Assembly: GCA_002099365.1 (NCBI GenBank)
Contig: MSED01000002.1
Coordinates: 744,001 to 808,000 of the forward strand
Direction of reading: 5' to 3'
Length of the DNA: 64,000 nucleotides
From: Phialophora verrucosa
Taxonomy: Eukaryota; Ascomycota; Eurotiomycetes; Chaetothyriales; Herpotrichiellaceae
Under the pieces are notes generated by a model. It was not told where the DNA came from, made no database searches, and was given only the letters and a program-made list of their open reading frames with translations. Made by a program: the position numbers and the translations under genes. Shown here piece by piece: positions 55,693 to 64,000 of the stretch (positions within the stretch are counted from its first letter, which is position 1; every line of letters begins with the position of its first letter).

Positions 55693-58600
55693 TCAGGTCT
55701 GCATGTCCTGTGCCGTCATCTGGAAGTACTCCATTGCCTCTCCCACATGGTGTGGTTCGCTCCCCGCCGTCAGTGGTTCAGTTCCCAGACCGCTGTCGCT
55801 ACCATGGTACTTGAGTCCCTCGTCCGTCATCAGTGGTGGAGGTTGAAGATCCGATAATGCGTCTGCCGCGATGTGGGGAGTTTCGAATCCGTCGAGGCTC
55901 GTCATGGCCATCGAGTTGTCCTGGCCTCCATTGACTTGATCGACCAGCCCATTATGCAGGACCATGGCAGTCTCGGTCTCGTCGTCCGCCTCCGGTTCTT
56001 CGTCCTCTTCAGCAATGCTTTCAGTCTGTCCGTTGATCGTCCCAACGACACTGCTGTCACAGCTAGTGCCCGTCGAGAGCCTGCTATCACGGCTGAGGCT
56101 ACTTCCCGTCCCATAAACCATGCTGTCCGTGTACATGTAGCTGGTCCCAATGCTGGTCCTCCTCTCCGTGTCCGCATCACTGTGGCCGTCGTCACTGTTC
56201 TCATGCTCGGCACTGAAGTTCTCCTTGTCCGTGAGCTCAGTGGGGACACCATTCCAGCTGGCCTTTCGTCCGTTGAGATAGCTGCTTGGGTTGCTTTTGA
56301 CGGATTGGCTTCGTTTGAGGCTGACTAGGCCTGTCGACTTGGGCGCAGGAGCCAGCATCAGTGCCATGTCAGGTGTGTTCCGTCCCCGATTGCCTGTGAC
56401 ATGGCTCGTGCTGAGAATCCGCCTGTCCACCGCAGACGTTCTTGGAGTAGAAGATACCTTGACGTTCGATGTTAGCGGTGTCCTTTTCTTGAGAGCCGTG
56501 CCGACGGCGCTGCCGATCGCCGAACTTCCACCCTTGATGGAGATCCGTGCTGTTGCCGTGCTGGCCGTACTGGGAACCCGCTTGAGGCTCATGGACGCAT
56601 CACGCTCGGCTGGGGTGATTTTCGGCCTGTTGATGGATCTCGAAGACGTTTTGACCGCGCGAGCTTGGTTAACGAGGCCCTCGAGAATGCGCCGTTCAAG
56701 AACTTCTGCTCTCGCATTCATGTCACGCATTTCCTCTTGTCGTATCTGAAGAGCTGTCTCCAGCTTGGCCACATCTCGGGTCAGCCTCCTGGTCTGAGCG
56801 ACCAGCTCCTCTTGTTCTCTCCTCATGGCTGCCATTGACTCAGCAAGAGCATTCTTCTCGCCATTCAGAGCAACTATATCCGCCTCAACCTTCTCCTTCT
56901 GTGCAGTTCTCTTCTCCAGGGCAATGGCGGCTTCGGTCGCCTCTGCAACCTTTGAGTCATGGTGCTCACCCATGAGTCTTGTTTGTGTGGCAACCATGCT
57001 TGCCACCTCCGATGCTGTCGACATCACTTGTTCATGCACTTGGTCGAGTTTCGAAAGGCTCGCCAACGAATCCTGAGTCTCCTTCTGACTGTTTTGAACT
57101 CCGGCGAACACTTCTTTTGCAAACTCCGCATGAGACAGAAGTGTGTCCAACTTGTCGTGCAGCTCACTGTCGTCGTATTTCTCTGGTGGAGGGAATGTTT
57201 CTTGCGCTGGCTCAGCTGGAGCGGCAGGCAGGGCTGGCAACAACGGTGGAATGGCTGCAGGGATCGAATCGACACCGGACTTGATCTCTTCCGTTGCTCG
57301 GGTGAAGCTCTCGGCTTGCTGTTGAGAGTGCTCATAGTGCTGTGTCACTACCCCGAGAACTTCACGGATCGCAGCTAATACAGCCGGCTGATTGTCTGCG
57401 ATGGTGCCTTCGAGTTTGCTAGCGACAGCCAATGCTTTAGCGATCTCCTCGCGAGTCACGCCATGTTCGAAGGCGTTGGCGCTGTGAAGGCTGTCGACCT
57501 TGGAATTAGTTTCTTCAATGGACCCGAAAACAGTCTTGGAGTCGTCTGAAACCCGCTCGCAAGTGTCCGTTACCGTGGATCCGAGAGTGTCCATGAGCGA
57601 CTTGAGATCATCCACAATAGCCTTGGTCCCAGTTGTCGCCTCCAGATGCGCAGCATCTCGTTCCTCCAACGCGGTCAACTTCGCATCGCTCGCCTGTTGA
57701 GCATCGTCATACTTGGCCATCAGCGTATAGAACTTCTCTTCGATTACCGACTTGAGTTCCGCTCCTGTCTCTTCGTGCTTGGTAAATAGCGTGGCGTCTC
57801 TCTCTTCCATCTCCGCCTTGATGGTAGACTGATGTTCCATGTGCTTCTCCAGTTCGTTTTTGATCATGTTCGACATTTCTTCAATGCTGGCGGCGGTGGC
57901 GTACTTGCTCATGTCGTCATGATGCATCCCAAGTACTTTGTTCAACTCGACAATACCGTCGGCACTGCCCTCCACCTTGCCGACGAGCTCATCCCGCAGG
58001 TCTCCAATGACATTCTTGACATCGTCAATCTTTGTCGCCAGACCTCCATGCTCGATCTTGCGAGCTTCGAATGCCTGTGCAGTGAGTCCGTTGTCGGCCT
58101 CGAACTGCTCACGGAACGACTTGAGGTCATTCTTTACATCGGTGATATCTTCTTTTTTCGGTAGTGCGTCGAGATCCGGGAGTTTAATGTTTTCAACTTG
58201 ACTTTTGATGTCCAAAACCAGCGATTCGACGACTTCCAGATCAGCTTTGACAAGGACGGACTCCTCATCATTTTTGGCTCCGTCTAACTTCTCCTTGAAC
58301 TCCTCCATGCTGCTCTGGACATCCTTCAGCATCAGCTCGATGAGAGTAAAGTCTTCCTTGCTGGATTGCTCGGAGGAACGCTCACTGGTTTCCTCGATTG
58401 CCACCTTCACCTCTTTCAAGACGTTTTCAAGCGCGTCCATTTGAACTGACTTGGCCAACAATTCAGGCTCAGGGAGGATCATATCGTCGAGTCTCGCCTT
58501 TATATTCCGCAAGAGAGTTTCGATTGCCTCGGTGTCGTCTTTCGAAGCGGCGTTCTCAGGCATCACGACTTCTGGCATAGGTGTATCTCGGACCTGGTTG

Positions 58601-61600
58601 ACAGCGTTGGTGATATGATCTATGGCGCTGTACAGACCATCCAAATCATCTTTGTGCATGCGAGTTTCCGTGGGGACTGCGGTACTGACAGATTCTTTGA
58701 CTTGCTGGATTGCTTCGTGTAGTTCGTCCATGTCGTCCTTGTGAATGCGAGTTTCGCTAGGTGAAGATTGTGGCGCCATCCCATCTAGAGCTTCCACCTT
58801 GATGCGTAACTGCGTAATCATCACCTTCAAGCCCTCGATCTCTGTGGAGATGCGACTCTGATCTGACAGGACCATCTCTTGCCCTCGAGCCGTTGTGCTT
58901 TCAGACTCATCAGTCTGCTTCTCCGCCAGACGCGAGATATCTGCCCGAACGCTGTCAATACCTGCTTTGAGGGCATCGAGGATCTCGTAGCTGGAGCTGA
59001 GATCGACGGGCCGATCAGACAACTTCTGAATGTCTGTCCGAATACCGTCGACGCCATCCTGAAAAGCATCCAGAAGCTCACTCGTGTTTGACAAGATGCT
59101 CTCATTCCCGTCCACCTTATGGCGGGACGAAGCTAGTCCCTCTCGAATTGCATCAAGGACTTCTTCACGGTCGATGGCAGAGCCGCTCTTGATGAGTGTG
59201 GTAGCAAGAGCGGTCCGCATGTGCTCAAGTTCTTCCTTGACCAGGCGAACAATGTCCTCGCTGTTGCTGCTGAGTGTCGATTGTCTGTCGTCGGTAATGT
59301 CGCGGATGGCATCCAGAATTTCATCCTTTTCTGAAACAACGCTGCTTCTGGCCATACTCTTGCTGATGGTCTCACGCAGATGCTCGAACTCCTTCTCCAT
59401 AGCATCAAGAAGCTCCGGCGTATTTGGTGCCCCACCACCGCGACTTGCGAAGCCTTTATCTAAATCTGCGTGCATTGCCGCAAAGCCAGCCTTGACGGTA
59501 TCGATGATCTCGTCCTTCCCGGTAACGTCTGCAGCACGATCGACGTAGCTCTCGATGTCAGCCCTCAAGTCTTCGAGGCCATCTTTGAGTGCGTCAAGAA
59601 CTTGTTCTGTGTCTTTTCCACTGGCGGCAGAATATTGCTGGAACTCATTCTTCATGCTCCCAAGGAATTCATGCATAGCCTCGATGACTCGCTCTCCCAT
59701 TCCCCCAAGGGGATTCTGCTCGCCCTCGAGGCAGGCCTTGACCGCATCGAAAAGGTCTTCGCGGTTGAATTCGATTTCTTTAGCGAGAGAGTTCTGGTGA
59801 GAGAGCCCTTGTTGAACGGCGTCGATAATTTGGTCAGTAGGGACAGCTGAATGGTGTGCCAATGCTTCTTGCAGAGCCTCGATAGTTTGCGCAGTCGAGA
59901 CACTCTCGTGTTGCACGAGGCCTTGTCGCACGGCATCAATGATTTGCTCTGGGTTGACTGCTTCATGTTGAGCCAGTCCAGCCCGCACAGCTTCGAAGAC
60001 GTCATCTTTGGTCAAATCAATCTCGCCACCGCGACTGACACTCATGTCCGGCCATTCAATCGTCCGCAATCCTTCAGTGACAGCTGCGAGGACGTCTTCC
60101 CGAGTAGCTCCAACTGGTGGCGATTGTATCGGCGGGAGCTCGAAGTCCGCGAGACCCTTCCTTACAGCCTCAAGGACATCATCATAGGTCGCGGCGGCAT
60201 CTCTCGCTGTGGATTGCTGTGGTTGATATGACTTGAGGCCCTCTTTGAGTGTCTCCAAAATCTCATCTCGTTCGAGGCCGAAGTGCTCGAGAGCAATTTC
60301 TGGTTTACAGTCTTCCCAAGCTTCTCTGACGGCTGCTAGCATTTCTTCTCTTTCGGCAACCGGATCTCGGGCAGGAGGTTGAGGCATCTGGGTAATAATA
60401 GTTCCAACTGCGCGGACAATTTCCTGCGTATCGACTGCTGGCTGGCTGAGCTCCATTGATTGCCGTTGGCTTTCTTGGACAATGCGATGCATATGCTCCT
60501 TGAGTTCGGCAAGACCTTGTTGCACAATAAGCGCAATCTGCCCCTTCATGGCAGTCTGAGCGTCAGCATCAGCACCTTTGCCAGCCGCCGTTGTCAGTTC
60601 TAGCTTCTTTGCAATCTCCCGACCCATTCCAAGGACTTCACCTCGTAGTTCCCGGACCAAGATTTTCACTTCGTTGGTTAGACCACCTCCTTGTGCAAGC
60701 GATTGCTTCACGCTCTTCAGCATCGTGACAACCTCGTCAAGGCCCCCCAATTGGGAACTAGATATCGAAGATCGTCTGTCATTGCTGGCTTTAGCTTTGG
60801 CCAAAGGTCCAGCTTTTGGCTCTCCTTCAAGATAGAGGTCAAGGTTGGAAGGGCCTTTGCTGGTTTCATTTGTGGTTGCCCGTATCAGGGCTCTGGATCC
60901 GGACTCTTCCTTCATGTCTTTCATAAACATGAGAATATCCTCAAGTTTAGACATCATGTTAGGGTCAAAAGACGGTTGAGTGGGGGGTGTTGAGTGTGCT
61001 TGGACCAACGCTTGTGATTTGACGGCTTCCAATGTGCTCATGATCTTGTCTTGTCCCTCGCGAGTAGCCATTTCTCTCAGCACCTTCTCCAAGAGGGCAA
61101 TACTTGCTGCGCCGTCAACACAAGTGAGAGAAGGTGACGCTGTCAGGTCTCGATCGAGGGCAGCAGTAAAACTTGATGGGCTTCCAATACGAGGCAGTTG
61201 AAGGCTCTTGGGACGCGGAGAGCCAGTATGCGCTTTGTCGTCGAGGTAATAGCCTAGGTTCGGCGTCGATCTGCTCACTTCGGGTGGGGGACCCAACAAG
61301 CGTGAATCGAGGTTGGTGAATTTTGTCTCCAAGCCCGAAACAAGTTCTCTGAGGCTCTTGCGGATGTCTTCGTCCCGTGCTGAGGTCGCCTCTTTCAAAC
61401 TCATTAAGTCGCCGTAATTGTCCTTACTTCTCTTGTTCAGACTCGCCATTTCCTTCTGCACGTTTGACATGATGGATGTCAAGCTCAATATCTGGTCTGC
61501 AAGAGCATTGAACGAATAGGACGGCTGCACCGCAGGCGATGCGTTGTTGGTGATGTCCCCGAGCGGCGCGGCTTCCTGCCGATTCCGCATACTCTGCAAC

Positions 61601-62212
61601 GCCAACATATTTGAGACAGGTGGCGTATTCTCGTCGTCCTTCAACCTTGAGTTCCGGTCGGTCGGTGTAGGTGTTTCCGACCTCGGCCGTATTGGGGTGC
61701 GCTCTGGTGATTTGGTGCTTGGGAGGTCGTCGAAGTCCACAAACCTAGCCGTGCGCAGACCTTTGTCTGGGGATCGCCTCTCGAGGGAGTCACTCAATTT
61801 GCCGACAGTAGGACTCTGGAGATTTTGCATTCGTCTATTCTGTGCCCGCATAACACTTCGATCAGGCGATGCAGGAGGAGGGTTGGTTGTGTAGCTACTC
61901 GGCGCATTTTCTCGAGCTCGGGCGGCAATAAGAGCGGCTGCTTCATCAATTCGCTTTGATGTATTGGATCTGGTGATAGGGCTTCCCGGTACTCCGGGAT
62001 TCAATGGGAGGGGCGGAGGTGCTCGTTCTGGGTCTGAGCTATCCCACCTTCACAGCGTGTAAGTATATCTCGGCCATCAAACGCACCCCCAAACAAACTC
62101 ACATGGGCACCGAGCTCCTCCCAGACTCAGAGAATGAATGTTGATGCTTGACGAGCCGAGATTCAGCACGGTCCCTCGAGGCATCCCTCGAACTCGCGGA
62201 GTAGGTGGACAT
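55693..62212 (-). CDS. Giant coiled-coil protein with ~17 helical repeats
   Basis: Two exons, 62103-62212 and 55693-62047, encode about 2154 residues; the first exon (MSTYSASSRDASRDR) replaces a TTG start of the second. The N-terminal 250 residues are Ser/Pro-rich with RSNTSKRIDEAAALIAARARE. From about 600 to 1095 some 17 repeats of 20-50 residues follow the pattern D/E-I-L-D-A-V/I-K/R-x-G-L; KDEIIDTVKAG, REEVLDAIREGL and SYEILDALKAGI are examples. Longer-period helical repeats with KDD and KVDAL-like starts run to about 1500. A coiled coil with QKEKVEADIVALNGEK lies at about 1730-1840, and the tail is Ser-rich. Similar fungal proteins are loosely called chromosome-segregation-ATPase-like, but no Walker motif is visible. 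A scaffold or tether is the most one can infer. Confidence 0.85.
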
Positions 62213-62628
62213 GGCCAATGCCTTTGTTTCGGAGATTTTTCGCCAGGAATGCAGTCAGTCACAAATGGAGGTCCGTGTTGTTCATAATGCTCTCAGTATA
62301 ACCCCAGCGCAGACGAGCACGGATTCAACGATGAGAAGCTGCAAATCAAGAAACACGATTCTGGCAGTGGCGGTACGACTTGTTATCAAAAGAGCAGACC
62401 TACTCGTAGTACTGTTGAACTTGGGTAGCCATGCAGTGACGAGGAGCTCCACAAAAAGTAAACAAAAGCGCTAATTGGCTGCTTTTGCGGCCGTTCGCGC
62501 ACCAATCAAGCGCTGCCCACGAAAATCCCTTGCCAAGAGGATTTTTGAAAATCAGAGCCGTCGCAGACTTGGACATTTCAACGACCGCCTGTTACCACCA
62601 CATCCTCAGCGCAAAGTTCGACTTCAAG
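62213..62628. promoter_or_regulatory. Divergent promoter with inverted CCAAT boxes
   Basis: The 416-base spacer separates the start codons of the giant protein gene and eL27. ATTGG at 62474-62478 and CCAAT at 62502-62506 form an inverted CCAAT pair 23 bases apart, a possible site for the fungal HAP complex, 120-155 bases from the eL27 ATG. Confidence 0.5.
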
Positions 62629-63154
62629 ATGAAGTTCCTCAAAGTGGGACGTGTAGCAATGTAAGCTGTTCTCACCCTCCACAGTCCATCGCGAGGACCA
62701 GTACAGGCCGGACTTGGAGAATGTCGCCATGATTCTCAGCCTCTGGGCAACTTGAGATCGAGTCTGACGTGTTTACAGCATCACAAGAGGCAGATATGCG
62801 GGAAAGAAAGTTGTCATAATCCAACCCGTCGACTCCGGTACAAAGCAACACCCGTTCTCCTACGCCCTGGTTGCCGGAATTGAGCGATACCCCTCCAAAG
62901 TCACCCGTCGCATGGGCAAGAAGCGAGTCGAGAAGCGATCGAAAGTCAAGCCATTCATCAAGATGGTCAACTACAACCACATCATGCCCACTCGCTATAC
63001 CCTCGAACTCGAAGGATTGAAGAGCGTCATTTCGAACGATACTTTCAAGGAGGTTTCACAGAGGGAGGATGCGAAGAAGAACGTGAAGAAGGCTTTGGAG
63101 GAGAGATATTTGAGCGGCAAGAACAGATGGTTCTTCACTCCTCTGCGGTTCTAG
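62629..63154 (+). CDS. RPL27: Ribosomal protein eL27
   Basis: Two exons, 62629-62660 and 62779-63154, encode about 135 residues, the usual length. The sequence is near-canonical: MKFLKVGRVAI, then TRGRYAGKKVVIIQPVDSG, VTRRMGKKRVEKRSKVKPF, NYNHIMPTRYTLE and GKNRWFFTPLRF. The 32-nt first exon and a 118-nt intron close to the start codon are typical of fungal ribosomal protein genes. The product is a component of the large cytosolic ribosomal subunit. Confidence 0.97.
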
Positions 63155-63436
63155 ACGTAAAGATGGGCGACGTCTGCCTGTGAGTTGCATGTTATGGCGA
63201 TACAGTGCATGGCCTTCGCACGCTTCCCCGACGAAGGCGGTTTGGTCTAATCGTCCAAAAGTTATGGTCAAACACGAACCGCAACCGGAAAACCGAGGCG
63301 AGACTTGATAGTGGCAACCAGTTGAGCTATTCGGTGCACGCGATGCGACAAGGACGGCAGGATTCCATTCCAAGAACAATCAAATTCAAGACTCGTTCCA
63401 CAGGGTCGTGAAGGGTCTGGGGTCTCGGATAGTGCG

Positions 63437-64000
63437 TCACTCCAGATACAAATCATCCTTCAAGCGTTGCAAGTTCCTGAACAATCCCGTCGCCCCACCA
63501 CCCTCATTCGCACCTTTCACGTTCCTTCCCATCGCTGAGTTAGAACGACCTGAACTGTCTTGCCTCGTGTTCCGGGCGGCCTCCCGTGCATCCAAGGCTC
63601 TCCTCTTATCTTCCACTAATTTGGTTAATGACTCCACAAACTTCAGCCTCGCCTTTTCCTCGCCGGTTCCCTTCCAGAGCGTTGCCAGCCGTGCGTAATC
63701 TTCGACTTTTCTTGATGCGGTTTCTACACCAGTATGGTCTCCTGTGGGTGACGCCAATAGATCACCAATTTCCGCTCGTATCTGCTTTAAGACTTCGTTT
63801 GCTTTGTCGTCCTCTGCTGAGCTCTGTATGCCCAACTCTGGAGCGGATACCGAAATGAGCGACGCGCCTGATACCTCGGATGGAGGTACTGGCCATTCCA
63901 TTGCTTCACCGAAAACGGCAATGACTGACTCAAGACGTGCTTTGACTTTGCTGAGGAGTCGTAACCGAGCCATGAAGTCGGGCTCGTTTGTCGGCGCTCG
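63437..64000 (-). CDS. C-terminal part of a gene running off the right edge
   Basis: The minus-strand frame ends at 63437 and stays open to the right edge, past the ATG at 63973. That ATG is therefore probably internal. About 188 residues are visible. They start with MARLRLLSKVKARLESVIAV, continue through GEAMEWPVPPSEVSGASLISV, contain LATLWKGTGEEKARLKFVES and end in ATGLFRNLQRLKDDLYLE. The segment is helical and charged, resembling the C-terminal end of a tethering or coat complex subunit, but the family could not be named. Its 5' part must be read from the neighbouring sequence. Confidence 0.65.
   Translation of the reverse strand, partial: RAPTNEPDFMARLRLLSKVKARLESVIAVFGEAMEWPVPPSEVSGASLISVSAPELGIQSSAEDDKANEVLKQIRAEIGDLLASPTGDHTGVETASRKVEDYARLATLWKGTGEEKARLKFVESLTKLVEDKRRALDAREAARNTRQDSSGRSNSAMGRNVKGANEGGGATGLFRNLQRLKDDLYLE

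Noticed and set aside
1..64000. CRISPR arrays, prophage, insertion sequences or bacterial operon structure
   Set aside because: The sequence is fungal nuclear DNA with spliceosomal introns; no such element was seen.

Overview
This window is nuclear DNA from a filamentous ascomycete (Pezizomycotina). The evidence is short GT-AG introns (mostly 50-90 nt, often with a CTAAC/CTGAC-type branch site), single-gene transcription units on both strands, a Zn2Cys6 regulator, a P450, a GH67 alpha-glucuronidase, a DIL-ankyrin protein and typical fungal housekeeping genes. The class or order cannot be fixed from this sequence alone. No rRNA, tRNA, CRISPR array or intact transposon was seen.

Layout. 1-3.5 kb: gene-poor, holding a decayed AtuA/DUF1446-family gene. 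3.5-7.0 kb: a TIP30-like NAD(P)-binding protein, RNA polymerase subunit RPB5 and an F-box-like protein. 7.0-9.3 kb: another decayed coding remnant. 9.3-12.5 kb: BFR1 (with an apparent one-base frameshift) and an SDR oxidoreductase. 13.1-19.1 kb: three minus-strand genes, a cytosine-deaminase-like amidohydrolase, N-acetylglucosamine-phosphate mutase (AGM1/PCM1) and the GPI-remodelling protein PER1. 19.4-22.1 kb: a possible small three-exon gene and mostly empty DNA. 22.1-32.6 kb: a small secreted protein, a DIL-ankyrin protein, a single-pass membrane protein and a large ubiquitin-specific protease with SAP-like repeats. 33.4-39.9 kb: an accessory segment with a P450, coding-like debris, a Zn2Cys6 regulator without a visible start codon and a class II aldolase-like protein. 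40.2-44.0 kb: a LENG1-like CIR-N protein divergent from SEC18/NSF. 44.3-51.4 kb: secreted alpha-glucuronidase, glyoxalase I and an aldehyde dehydrogenase. 52.4-55.2 kb: a secreted Ser/Thr-rich protein with a cysteine-rich tail and a TLC-domain membrane protein. 55.7-64.0 kb: a ~2150-residue coiled-coil protein with about 17 copies of a helical repeat, ribosomal protein eL27 on the divergent side, and the 3' end of a gene running off the right edge.

Most genes are unrelated housekeeping neighbours. Functional themes are protein handling (SEC18, BFR1, PER1, the USP), cell-wall precursor and GPI metabolism (AGM1, PER1) and carbonyl or plant-sugar metabolism (GH67, glyoxalase I, ALDH). Exon structures were rebuilt by hand from splice consensus and frame continuity. 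Feature start and end give the outer limits of each gene; exon joins are in the text. The least described items are the repeat-built giant protein (55.7-62.2 kb) and the SAP-repeat USP (28.7-32.6 kb).
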